From Geosiphon pyriformis (taxonomy: Eukaryota > Glomeromycota > Glomeromycetes > Archaeosporales > Geosiphonaceae), in assembly GCA_016748015.1 (NCBI GenBank), contig JAAOMT010000678.1:600389-664388 (forward strand): a DNA stretch of 64,000 nucleotides, written 5' to 3'. A program made the translations under genes and the position numbers. Below are positions 48,635 through 60,170 of this stretch, one piece after another (positions within the stretch are counted from its first letter, which is position 1; every line of letters starts with the position of its first letter). The notes below the pieces were generated by a model that saw nothing but the letters and a program-made list of their open reading frames with translations, was not told where the DNA came from and searched no databases.

Positions 48635-48719
48635 CTGTAAAGTCCAGAAAATAAGCAACCCCTACGTTATCAATTTTGGACCAAATTTTGAGGGGGGTTG
48701 CATATTTTCGGGACTTTAC

Positions 48720-48721
<2 letters not shown>
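48635..48721. mobile_element. 87-bp foldback MITE with TA target duplication
   Basis: The left arm CTGTAAAGTCCAGAAAATAA followed by GCAACCCC is inverted on the right as GGGGTTGCATATTTTCGG followed by GACTTTACGG. The arms are about 30 bp each with only a few mismatches around a loop of about 25 bp. TA flanks both sides (48633-48634 and 48722-48723). It carries no coding capacity, so it would depend on a Tc1/mariner or pogo-type transposase in trans. Confidence 0.8.

Positions 48722-48772
<51 letters not shown>
48722..48772. repeat. (AAT)n microsatellite
   Basis: About 50 bp of AAT triplets starting at the right end of the 87-bp MITE. Confidence 0.92.
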
Positions 48773-48774
<2 letters not shown>

Positions 48775-49396
48775 TCAAGTAGCTCTTCAACCAGTATAAG
48801 TAATCCATAACTTGAGGTGGCACTTCTTAAAAATGAACAATTTTTAAGTTACTTTTAAAGTAAAAGACCATTTGAAATATTTCAATTTTTTTTATTATCA
48901 CTCTATTTCATCTTTTATCCAAACAAATACGAATAATCGAATAAAAATTTATATTTTGATGATCGAGACATTTCCTGACCTGCAGGATAATCCAGCCTAA
49001 AAATTTTCCCGCTGTTGTCGACTTCGCCTAAAAGGGGGTCAGGAAAAATTGATCGGATGCCCAAAAAAGACTAAAAGACAATGTGGCAAGATTGTTCATA
49101 ATTTTTGATCACGCGCCGCAGAAGAATTTTCAAGATTCTAACCTGAAAAAGTGAGTCATTTTTTATATCGAGTAATTTTCGCAAAAAAAAAGGGTTACCA
49201 CACGAAAACTCATCGGGGTTGATTAATGAATAAAAAATTATGTCATTAATGCTATTTATAATTCAATAGATTTTTATATAAAATAACCTGGTTTACACCC
49301 GGACAAAATCCATTAACTTTCAAATAATTCAAAAGTAAAATCCAGTAGATAATATTCCTTTTTTCTCTTTAAAAAAAGTTTTTTCAAATTTAAATA
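48773..49396. other. 5' flank of HMG-box gene 3
   Basis: Upstream DNA ending in a pyrimidine-rich stretch (cctttttctcttt) and an A/T-rich leader directly before the ATG of HMG-box gene 3. No other feature. Confidence 0.4.
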
Positions 49397-50044
49397 ATGG
49401 AAAATCTTCAGGATTTCGACGATGATGTTTCAATCCTTTTAAATATGTTGAACATGACAAATATACTTACACCATCCATAAAAAACCCCGAAGATTTTGT
49501 CGGTACTCCCCGAATTGGAAAAAATGGTCAAATTCGAACTCCACGCCCTCAAAATGCCTTTTTCATTTTTCGTAAAAATGTATTGCATGAAGCAAGACTA
49601 TATAACATTCAAAATATGCGGTTAATATGTAAAGTTTCCTCGATACTTTGGAAGAGAGCTTCAAATGATGAAAAACAGATTTATCGAAATCTGGCATTAC
49701 AAGTCGCTGATTTACATCATCAACGATATCCCGACTTTAAGTATACGGAAGGTAGTTCACAAACTAAATTCAGGCATATATCATTTCGAGACACATCATC
49801 ATCACCACCATCCTTGGCCTCTTCCCAAAATTCAGATTTATTTATTGAATCTAGTTTCGTAGAATCTCCTGTTCAAGATCCTAATATATATTTTGATCAA
49901 CAAAATTTTTTCGAGGATCCTTATTATTCGACGAACCTTTTATCTGACACGTTTTTCCAGAATTTCTACCCCACTCACAACGACTGTGATATGGAATTTC
50001 CTTTGATGTTTGAGGAATTTGAAAATTTGGAATTTAATATTTAA
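49397..50044 (+). CDS. MATA-type HMG-box transcription factor 3
   Basis: Single exon, 215 residues, ATG 49397 to TAA 50044. The HMG box covers about residues 48-118 (RPQNAFFIFRKNVLHEARLY, then SSILWKRA and KQIYRNLA, ending YPDFKYTE). It is nearly the same through the first helix as gene 2, which points to a fairly recent common ancestor. The N-terminal block DVSILLNMLNMTNILTP...NPEDF matches the corresponding block of genes 1 and 2. After the box comes a Ser-rich linker (SSSPPSLASSQNS), then a very acidic, aromatic C-terminus (FFEDPYYS, PLMFEEFENLEFNI) that looks like a transcriptional activation domain. That reading is inference from composition. The frame is intact. Confidence 0.9.
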   Translation: MENLQDFDDDVSILLNMLNMTNILTPSIKNPEDFVGTPRIGKNGQIRTPRPQNAFFIFRKNVLHEARLYNIQNMRLICKVSSILWKRASNDEKQIYRNLALQVADLHHQRYPDFKYTEGSSQTKFRHISFRDTSSSPPSLASSQNSDLFIESSFVESPVQDPNIYFDQQNFFEDPYYSTNLLSDTFFQNFYPTHNDCDMEFPLMFEEFENLEFNI

Positions 50045-50922
50045 AAATAAAAAACATTTTGAAAAGAATTCTCTTGGACAGTTGAAAACCTTACCTTATT
50101 ACTTTTGGTTTTCAAACTCATCAAATCGATTCCATTACTCTATTACTTACTGCTGCTGCTTAAGTTTTAGCTCTACTTGATATCCATTATATCCATTAAT
50201 CATTGTAATAGCTACTTAATACACACACTTATACTTGGCTAATTAATTTCCTTTTTGTTGGCAATCTTTATAGAATATTTTTAGAATGATTTTGTTTTTA
50301 TATAATTCATATCGAAATTAAGCTTTTAATTTGGGAGACAAAAAACATTAATCTCTACTCTAGAGTTTTTTGATAGCTTTAATTCAGTTTAAGCTGAATT
50401 CCTGAAAATCTGAAGAATTTAGCTTTAATAGAAACAAATTCAACATAAAACTGACCGAGAAAGAAAGCTATGAAAAACCTTTATATTATCCAAAGAATAT
50501 TGATAAATAAGATAGTTTTTTTTTAAATTAATTAATGACTGTCAATTATTTTTTGTTTTGTATAAAAGTGTAAAATGCACTATTAAAGTGTACATTATTT
50601 CATGTAATAAGGAATTTTTGTTTGTCAGTCTCTTTGTCTTAAATCCTTCGGATACTTATACAAAAAAATAATTGATTCAATTAAAATTACATTCATTGTA
50701 CTCTTTTAAAACGAGCTTTTTTATTATTTTATCTTTAAAAAATAGCAATTATGTTTAACTGATATATAATAGATTCAAATAAAATAATTGTGTCAACATT
50801 GTTCGCAAAACTTGTCGCTCCTTCCAAAAAAAGCCGACGCGTATGTGTTATTTTTGTTTACTCCTGATGTCGTACAATCTCTTATTTATTTCCATCACCC
50901 ATTCATTCTGTAAAATCGAACC
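50045..50922. other. Intergenic, nothing recognised
   Basis: 3' flank of HMG-box gene 3 and DNA up to the Tc1/mariner relic. No frame or repeat recognised. Confidence 0.4.
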
Positions 50923-51422
50923 ATGACGCCCATTAAGTACTTTTGGCGCAAATGGTCACTGCTCTATTTTTGCAAAAATTGCCAAATTCCAGATATTCAT
51001 CGTCCTGGTCGCCCACGCAAACTTACTTCTTCCAGAAGTTCCCAGATTGGCGAATTCCTTCGCGCAAATCATTTCATTACAGCATCCGAAACCAAAACAT
51101 GGCTCGACGAAATCCATCCGGGCTTTAAAGTCGGTGAACAAATTATTTTTAAGGCTTAGCTACATTGCCATTCTGCCTAATTGTGTTTTCTCATCGAAAA
51201 CGCCAAAGATAACTGTTTGCAATATGCACGTGATCATTGCCGTTACAATTGACCCAAGGTTTATTCTCTGCTGAAACAACTTTACAGATTTTACAAAACA
51301 CTTCTTTAGCATGGTTTCATGGTGGTGGACAACCTATACCACCAATGATAAAACATCCCTTCAAATTGCATTGTATCTATTGTGAAATATTAAATAACCA
51401 GAAAAAATTAGAAAAATTATAA
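50923..51422 (+). pseudogene. Tc1/mariner-type transposase relic
   Basis: Three reading frames used in turn give a transposase fragment. The first has a helix-turn-helix region with RPGRPRKLTSSRSSQIGEFL followed by KTWLDEIHPGFKVGE (50923-51159). The second has LSYIAILP, then ENAKDNCLQYARDHCRYN (51185-51248) ending at a TGA where Trp is usual. The third has LFSAETTLQILQNTSLAWFH and GGGQPIPP (51262-51350). The usual first catalytic Asp of FSDE reads Ala here. The C-terminal half is absent, and the sequence passes into AT-rich block 4. At least two frameshifts make it inactive. No terminal repeats were found. Confidence 0.75.
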
Positions 51423-54400
51423 TAGACAATAATATTTAATAGTTATTTTCAGAAAAATAATTTTTACAAAAAAAAAGATAATAATTCTAAATTTTTTTTT
51501 GTCCATTTGTTTAATAATACACAAAAAATATAATTAAATATTAAAAATTTATAAGAACTGGTTTACCAACATTTGTCAAACAAAGAAAACCAAACCTGTT
51601 ATTTTTAAAATGTTTTTTTAATATTAATTAAATAAAATTACTTATAAACGTGTATAGATTTCAGTTTGTTTAAAAGCTACTATTTTTTAACAAATAAACT
51701 ATATATTTATTAAAAAAATAAAATTTTGGCAAAATCTTCTCCAAATTAAATTTTAAAACAAAAATAAAAGACAAGGTTAATTTTTCTAAGTTTATACTAA
51801 CTACAAAAATGTCAATTTTAAATAAATTAAAATTAAAATTACTGGTCAAAATTAATGTATTACAAATTAAAAACTTAACAATATTGTCTTATAGTTAATG
51901 CTTAACCAAATAAAATTGGTTAATACATTATAAATTTATTTTAAAATTTAGAGTCTAAAATTTACCAATACCTAAAAAGTATAAAGCAAGAAATATCAAC
52001 AAAAAAACGAAGATAAAAAAACATTCAAGCAGTAAAAAGCTTGTTATACACATATTAAATAAAATTTTATAAGTAACAAAAGCTATAATTACTACCAAGA
52101 AATTTCTAAATACAAATAAAATTATAAATAAAAATTACATAAAATAAAGTAAAATTTAAACAGTTTTAATTAAAATATACTGTATGCATTTAATATTAAA
52201 TATTTAAAGCTTTATAAAATTACTATAAACTTTAGTAAAAATCTTATTTTTTTAAAAAACACCAAAAAAAGCAGCAAAAAAAATAAATTCATAATATAAA
52301 TAAGAAAAAAACTATCCAAAAAGCAATAAAAGTAAAAGATTAAAACAAAAAATACATTTAGCAAAATTACTGTTTAAAAAAATATTATTTTTATATCTAT
52401 ATCAAACTTTTTTTTAATATGCTAAAATTTATATTAATCTATTGTATTAGATATATTAGCAATATATTAGTTGTATTAAAACATTTTTAATAAAAAGTAA
52501 ACCAAATTTACATACAATATAAAATTATAAAATTGTAATAACTATAAACAAATATAAATTTTTAACCATATATTTATTTTGTTTTTTAAAATTATTTTTT
52601 ATTATACTTATAAGATATTTAATAAAAAAAAATAAGTTATTTATTTACATAAAGCTATTAAATATGTTATTATCTACGTAAAAAACAGCACAAATAACAT
52701 TATTAATTAGCCAATTATATATTAAATTAGAAAAGCATATAATCATATAAAATAGACAATAATAATTAGTAATAACTAATAATAATATAGAATAATTAGT
52801 AATAGTTAACAATAGTTGCTAATAATAATATAGTAATAAGTAACAATAATAAGCTATGTAAAAATTTAAAAATATATAAAAATACAATAAAAAATAGATA
52901 TTTAATATTAAATAATCAAAAAATTAATAACTGTTCTTATTTTTAATAAAAATTTTATTTATTAAAATTATTAAATTTAAAACATTATTGTTATAATTTA
53001 ATATTTTCAATTATTTTTATTTATTAATAAATACCAAAACATAATATTTTAGATTAATATTTTTGATTATAACTATTAACAAAATATTAAATTCTTATTT
53101 TTTATTTTTTTATTTGTTTTATCTTAAATTAATTTGTTAAAAAAGAAAAAATACCAAATAAAATATTACATATTCTAAACAAAAATGCATATACTATAAG
53201 CATAAAATTAAACTTTTTAAAATTGAATAACCTAAAAAAAATAATAATATAATACTAAAACTATTTTACCAAAAAAATAAAACAGATTAAATATCTTATT
53301 ATTAAAAGCAATTAAATTATTGAATTTTTATAAAATACTCAATTGACAAAATTTTTAAATATGTTAATTATATAAAAATACTAAATTATAAAAATTTATT
53401 TAAAAAAATACTTATAAAAATATTTATTTCTAATATTTAACAAGAAAAATTATTTATATTATTAAAAAAAATACAAATATATTAGTAAATTTTGTTTTTT
53501 TTAGAATTTTTATCATTTTTTTATTTGATTATCAATTATTTTTTCTTTTTGTTATATTAATTATATTAGTTACAATTTATTTAGAATAAATAAATATAAT
53601 AAAATAACATTTTAAATTTAAAAATTTTTTAATAGTTTTATTTTATATGCTTATTTTATCAGACTTTATTATAATACATTATATATTTTTTTAAGCTTAT
53701 AAAAATATATTAATATTAAAGCATTTTTAATAAAATTTTAGAATTTAAAAAATTGTTTTGCTATTATTTTTTATTAAAACTATATTAAATAAATAGTTTA
53801 AAAATAAATATATTAATAAAGTATAAAAAACATAAAAATATTAAATATTTAATTAAAAATAAATATTTTAAATATATATACATTTTAAATATTAAAATAT
53901 TTCAGAATAAATATATAAATATAAAAACCAAAAATAAATAAAAAGTTAAATTAATAAACTAGATAAAATAAAAATATAGAATAAAAGAATTAAAAATTCA
54001 AAAATTGCAAATTATTTTTTTATTATATTTATTTATCTCAAATAAAGTTACAAAAAACCAATTTTAATATTATAACTTTTAAAATTTTGTTTGTAAAATT
54101 GTATTTTGTATAATTAATATTATAACAAAAAAAAACTAATTAGTAATTAAAAATAATAATTATAAAAACTCCAAAAAGAGTAATATTTGCAATTGTATTC
54201 ATTTTTTTTAATAATATAGTTAATTTTTTTAATTAAATATTAAAAATAAATATATCTTTAAAGAATTGTATTTATTTATTTTATATATTCTGTTTTTTTT
54301 TAACAAATAAAATTTAAATATAATTTAGTATAATATATTAACTAAATAATTTAAACTAAGCATAAATTATGTGTTTTTTACATATGACCAGTTACTTGAT

Positions 54401-57300
54401 TAATTAAAACAATACTATATTAAATTTATAAAAAAAACTTATTCTAAAAAAATATTTTATTATAATAATAATTAAAATATTACTATTTTTAACAAAACCA
54501 CTTAACCAAACAGCAGTTAAATTTGTATTAAATTTAATAGAGCCAAGTTAATATTTTTTAAAAATAATTAACTTAGTATAAAGTTTATTGCCAAATAAAT
54601 TAATTTTATATTCTTTTATAAGATTAATATTAAAATTATATTCAATTTTAACTATTGTTATATTTACAAAAAGCCAACTTATAGTTTTATTAAAAACAGA
54701 CATTTTATTCTGTATAGTACAAACCAAACTTTCAAATTTTATATATAAAACAAAAGAAGTATTCAAAAAAATAGTAATTAAAACAATTAAAAAGCCAATA
54801 AATTTAATAACAAATTTAATTAAAGCAGTCAAACTCAAAAATTAAGATTTAAAAAATCTAATCTAAATTTAATAATAAAATTACAAATAAACACCATTAA
54901 AAAAACAATAAAAAAAGAAGACAAAAGAGTAAAAATCTTAGTATAAGACTTTTTACTTATAAAAAAAACACAAAAAGCTTAAAATTAATAGCAGACTTAA
55001 TAAATAACTTAAAAAAAAATAGCAATATCTTGCAATTTTTAAACAAATAATCTAAGTTTTGACATTTGTAATAGTAATAATATTTATATAAAATACTAGT
55101 TTTAATAACAACCAAATCCAAAGATTTACAAAACTTAAATATTATAACAGCAAAGTATTAACAATAATAAAAATTATAAAAATAAGAAATAAAATAAATA
55201 TGACTACCAACTTAAAAAATTAAATTACTAATTTTAAAAACAATACAACTAAAAAAAATTGATTAATTTGGTCTTAAAAGAGTTTTTGAAATAATAACTT
55301 TTCTTTTATTAAAAAAAAAGAATTAAACATTGGTTTTTTATTAATACAGATTAGTTATTAAAAACAACAATAGTAAAAGAAAAGTTTTGAAGATTAACAA
55401 TAATATATTGCTATAAGTCAGCAAATTTTAATTTAACAAAAATAACAACGCTAAAAACACTAAAAGCATTTTAATGTAATCAAAAAATGTACTAAGAGAA
55501 ACGTTATAAAATACAATAAAAGTAAAACAAAAAGCCAGAAGCTATTACAGAAAATTTTGTAATCTTAAGTATGATCAAAAAAAGAAAACTATTAATTAAA
55601 ACTTTAATAATAGTACTTAAGAAAGTTTTAAAAACAAAATTCACACAAAAAAACTTAATATTGTTTTTTGAATCTAACTTGAATCTAATAAAATTAGGCA
55701 ACAAATGAAAAAAAAATTAGTTAAGACCAATTTAATCTTAAAAATAGTATTAGAATAGAAATCATTTATTCAAAGAATTTTTGATAATTAAAAATTGTTT
55801 TTCAGATACAATTAGAGACAATATCAGAAAACAAAAAAAAATTGATTTAGTTTCTATTTAATCAGTTCAATTTTTAAGATTAAGTAACCCAATAAGTTGT
55901 TTTGCTTTTAGAATTAACAATAATTTACTAAAAAAGATTATATTCAGCAATACAACCAGTAGTTAATCTTGGTTTATCTTAAAAAATATATTATTGTTAT
56001 TGTTGTTAACATTAAAAAAAAAACTGGTTGTAGCTGAAAAAATTTTATTTAAAATCTTATTTGGAATTACAAAAAAGTTTAGTATAACAATAGTAAACAC
56101 AAATAACTGCTGCTGTTTTTTTATTCTTTGATCTTTTTGGCCATTTGTAAAAAAATAATAATGATATTAATAATAAAAACAAGAAAAACCAGCTTATTAA
56201 CTGGCTTGTTATTAGAAAATTTAGGGCTTTTAAAAAAAGTAAAAACTACACTAGGATTAATCTAAGTGTGTTTCTTAAAAAAAACTTTGACTGAGAAAAA
56301 TCACCAGCCAAAAATAAAAAAATGCTTTAAAAGCTGTCAAAAACAGTTTTTTATTATTAATACTTAAGAGAAATATAGCCAAGATATTTTGTTTAGCTGT
56401 TTTAATAATAAAGAGATTTTTTTTTGTTAAAACTTTATTAGTTATTATAGAAAAAGTAATATTTGAAGCTTTTTCATTTTTTGTTGTAATTATAATTATA
56501 AAAATGGGAAAAAAAAGAGTTTTAATAATTAAATCCTGTATTGTACTTAAATTTGGTTTATTTTTCATTAAAAATATTTTTTAATATATTTGTTAATTTT
56601 TTGTCAATGTTTAATACAATAGATTAATACAAATTTTAATATATTAAAAAAACTAAACATTAATGTAAATTTGTCTTTTTTTCTAAACAGTAATTTTATT
56701 ATATATAATTTGTTTAAATTTTTTCTTTTTGATTATTTATTTTAATTTTTTTTCAAAAGATTATATTGTTAATAAAGTCTGTAATAATTTTATAAAACTT
56801 AAAAAAAACATTAATATTAAAGATATATAGATTATTATTATTAAAACTGTTTATAAGAACTTAAAATTGCAATAACAAATTTAAAAGTTTTTAATACTAT
56901 AATAAAGATTGCAATAGTTTTTGAATTTTTTTCAAAAAATACTTTATAATTATTAAAAATAAATTTATCTATTTTGAAAAGTTATATGATTAAGCAAATT
57001 AATTAAAAAAGCAACAAAACTATTTAGGTTTTATTTTTTCTATTTAATTTTTTTATAGCCTTATATTGTAGACTTGTATTCAAAAAGGTTTTAATAATAT
57101 TTATAATCTTTGTTATTTATATGATCTTGTTTAAAATATATAATAAGCTTTTAGTATTTATAAATATCTTTTTTATTTAATAATTTTAAATCACTTTTTA
57201 ATATTTTTTGTCTTATACTTTTTAAATTTTGAATTCTAAATTCTATAATAATTTTTTAATATATTAATTAATTTTTGTGTTAATTATAAAATGTTTTTAA
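51423..57300. repeat. AT-rich block 4 (degenerate repeat-derived DNA)
   Basis: The longest AT-rich block, about 5.9 kb. The part 51423-54400 shows no aligned landmark but has the same composition and residual C-containing words. The part 54548-56570 is the most complete copy of the repeat family. No credible gene. Confidence 0.6.
54548..56570 (-). repeat. Decayed repeat family copy 4 (longest)
   Basis: Reverse-oriented. Read from 56568 it has a 97-codon frame with LFFPIFIIIITTKNEKASNI and KKNLFIIKTAKQNILAIFLL, which aligns with the forward frame at 30932-31222. It passes caataacaataatatattt near 55990 and agcaaaacaacttatt near 55895 (shared with copy 1). It then carries the ttaatttggtcttaaaag landmark around 55265 (shared with copies 1 and 2a). 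It ends with FVIKFIGFLIVLIT near 54780-54830 (shared with copies 2a and 3). On the plus strand the same end reads KKPINLI-like hydrophilic sequence, so the coding strand, if any, is undecided. No terminal repeats, target duplication or known protein family was recognised. Confidence 0.6.
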
Positions 57301-58299
57301 TAAATTTTTGTAGTGCTATCAAGTTTTTAACTTTTAATAATAAAATTAACATCTTTACTCATATAGACTTGGTAATTTCAATTTTGTTTTTCTCTTTACG
57401 AAAATTTAGGGTTTTTCATATCAGAACTAATGAAGTTTGGTTAAGTATTGGCACATTTGATCCATTTTCAAGATGAAACATTTTTAGATATTTTATAGAC
57501 AGAAGCTCCTCTTCTTTTTCATTTTCTCTTACTTAGTGCAGAAGATGGTCTTCATTTAATGGTTTCTTGCTAAATTGAGAGCACACTGTTAAAAATAAAA
57601 AAATTAATCTGTTTTAGAAAACTTTGACGCAATAAAAATATCGTCATAACAAATCTTACATTAGAGTCACCTGGCATATCAAATTTTAGATTCTATCTCA
57701 TGTGTCATGATGTATTATGTAAAAGAGATAATAAAGTTATCAAAGCCATGCGGAAACGATATCAACACTTGCCTATAATAGATAACACTTGGAGTTTAAA
57801 GCAAAATATAGCGCTGAATCCTAAATTATCTTTTATTTGTAATGGTGAGTGTTTATTCTTAAACAAAGTATTCGTATCTTATTAAAGCTCACTTTTTATC
57901 TGCTATAATAAGAACACAGTTTGTAAGACCCAAAAATAAATATCAAAGTCAATAATTGAATCTGTCAATACAATACATTTTTGAATATTTGTTAACTCAA
58001 ATAATGATTTTATTTTTTGCCTATTTGAAATTTTTATTAGCCATACCATTGTATTCTGAGTGTGAGGAGGGAGCCAGTGAAAAGATAAAGATAATGCCTT
58101 TTCAATAACAAAAGCCCCAATGGCTTGATGTTCACTTTGTTGCAGCACGCCCCATAGAAAACTTAGTAAGAAATTAAATGTACCAATTGTAAATAATACT
58201 TGTTTAAAAAGTTTGAATCTCACGCTTTTTTCAGAGCAATCCCGAGTTAATATTGTTACCTAGCATTTTATCAAATTGAAACAAGTTCTTTTTCCAAAA
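57301..58299. other. 3' flank of the lipase cluster, weak frames only
   Basis: Composition returns to normal here. A 106-codon minus-strand frame at 57903-58223 (RFKLFKQVLFTIGTFNFLLS, later SFHWLPPHTQNTMVWL) starts with GTG and has no recognised motif. Its hydrophobic beginning is reminiscent of a signal sequence, and it could be a decayed first exon of a further lipase copy, but no lipase motif follows. Not called as a gene. Confidence 0.3.
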
Positions 58300-59668
58300 T
58301 CATCCTTTTGAATCGCAAACACCAAATGTTATTCCAAAATAAGGACCAAAATGAGCTTTTTCACTTTCTTTTTCTTTTTCCACTTGATTTACATTACATT
58401 CCTGTGTATGAATCAAGTCAATCTTAAATTAAGTAAAAAAAATATCCTATCATAGAAATTATGCATACCGGATTTTCTTTTAAGTCAGCAAATTCATCGA
58501 CTCCAGAACATTCATATAGTTGAGATTCACCAAATATGATACCGTTATCAGATATCCAACAGTTACAATCCCTTGGTTCAAGCCAATATTCTTTCTCCGT
58601 ATGGATATATTTATACTTAGTTTGTGGATAATGGGGAACATTGTCACTGGCATTTGTCACACGATATACTTTTAACACCGTATTCACTAACTGTGCAAAT
58701 GATCTGAGGCCAACTCGGGGTTGTCCAAATGTCACCACAGATAGATGTGAATAATGCCAATATTTCGAAAATTTTAATATTTTTTGTTGTAAGAATAAAC
58801 CGGCCAGCAGAGCATAAACTTTTATAAAAAAAAGTTTCACTTTAGTATTGTGTTATAATATATTTATTTTATGGTTATATAAAATTAATGTTTATCTTAC
58901 CTCCACCTACTCCATGCCCTACAAAGTGAATTGTATGTACTGCTCCGACAGGATCAATCTCCAAAAACTTTTTGATTTTTTTAAGAAGCATTGGCATAAA
59001 AGATTCCACATGCCCATTCCAAATAGCGTCTACAGAAAAAGTTGCAGGCTGTATTCCAGACGTCTTTGGAAAGGTAAAAGTTGAAGTAATTATTTGTCTT
59101 TTCCCAATTTTCAAAAGGCCTCCATATAATTCAACTCCTTTAAAATAAGTTACAATCTCTTTGGTATGTACGTCCACAAAGGTATTTACTACAAAAAGTA
59201 TAATGGAAAAACTAAAATCAACTTATTGAGAAAAGAGCTACAAAAATATTCTTTACCAGTAATTTCATGCAATAAATGATCAGCTATATCATTGTTGCTA
59301 GGACAATAGGCAAGATTTGCATACTGTGCCATTTTGGCTAAAAATTTGTATTTAGGATGTGATGCTGGTACAAGTTTTTTAGGGAGATATGTTGCGCGCA
59401 TTGCAGAAGGCGAACTGATTAATGTCCTTTTGGTATTTACACTAAGGCCAAAAAGTTTTTTATCTAGTGAATCATCTAAAACTTTGGTAGCATCTTTATA
59501 AGAGAATCATGTTTCAAATCAATGTCATACTTGGATAGTAACAGCTACATTTTCCACAGCAACTATACCTTTGATATCCATTCTATTTTCGCTTTCTAGG
59601 GTAGTTTGAGTGAATTTGCTTAAAAGAAAAATTAATAGTATTATCAAGGAAAGACTGGAACCTATCAT
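58300..59668 (-). CDS. Class 3 lipase-like secreted protein with Ser-to-Gly active site (lipase 1)
   Basis: Five exons on the minus strand: 59569-59668, 59257-59493, 58913-59188, 58469-58818, 58300-58401. They give 354 residues with exact frame closure and GT-AG borders. Residues 1-20 are a signal peptide (MIGSSLSLIILLIFLLSKFT). The alpha/beta-hydrolase core follows with FLAKMAQYANLAYCP, then HFVGHGVGG, VVTFGQPRVG, VTNASDNVPHYP and HFGPYFG. The nucleophile elbow of class 3 lipases is GHSxGG; here residue 201 is Gly (codon GGA). Acid Asp263 and base His338 are kept. The protein should therefore be secreted and folded but unable to use the usual Ser nucleophile. No other damage is seen, which suggests either a recent loss or a retained non-catalytic role. 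Confidence 0.85.
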
Positions 59669-60170
59669 TTCCCTCGTCAATTTGTTCTACACTGGATGAA
59701 TCTCTATAACAAGTGACTGCCTCTTAATGTTGTTGAAGATTCTCAATCGACCCTTTAAATACTGTCAGGGTCTCCTTAAATAAACCTATTAGTGATGAGC
59801 GTGGGGATGATTTGATTTGAATTATTATCATTATTTTGAATCAAAGTATCTGATAAAGGTTAATGTTGACGGAGCATGATGTAACACAGGACGGGAAGGA
59901 TTCCGGATATTTGAAAAATCTTTTGTTCAAAATTCAAAAGTCACGAAACAAAGTCCCGAAAACCGTGATTAGAATTTGAGGCATTTTATTGTAAATTTTA
60001 AATGAAAAATATAAGTAGTATGAGTTTGAAAATTATCCTGCTTCTAATTAGTATTTATTATTGAGATTTAATTATAACTGTTTGAACAAGAATTGAGATA
60101 TTGAGTAGCAATCATTTCTGAGAAAAGAGTATGAAAATTTCTAGCTTTCAATAAAATAACATTTGAGGTA
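59669..60170. other. Spacer between lipase 1 and lipase 2
   Basis: About 500 bp that must hold the promoter of lipase 1 and the 3' end of lipase 2. No specific signal recognised. Confidence 0.4.

Noticed and set aside
56275-56568. 97-codon hydrophobic frame as a gene
   Set aside because: Homologous to the frame at 30932-31222 only as parts of the decayed repeat; composition-driven Phe/Ile/Leu/Lys content, no conserved codon pattern.
57903-58223. 106-codon frame downstream of lipase 1, possibly a fourth lipase
   Set aside because: Starts with GTG, lacks any lipase motif; only a hydrophobic beginning is suggestive.
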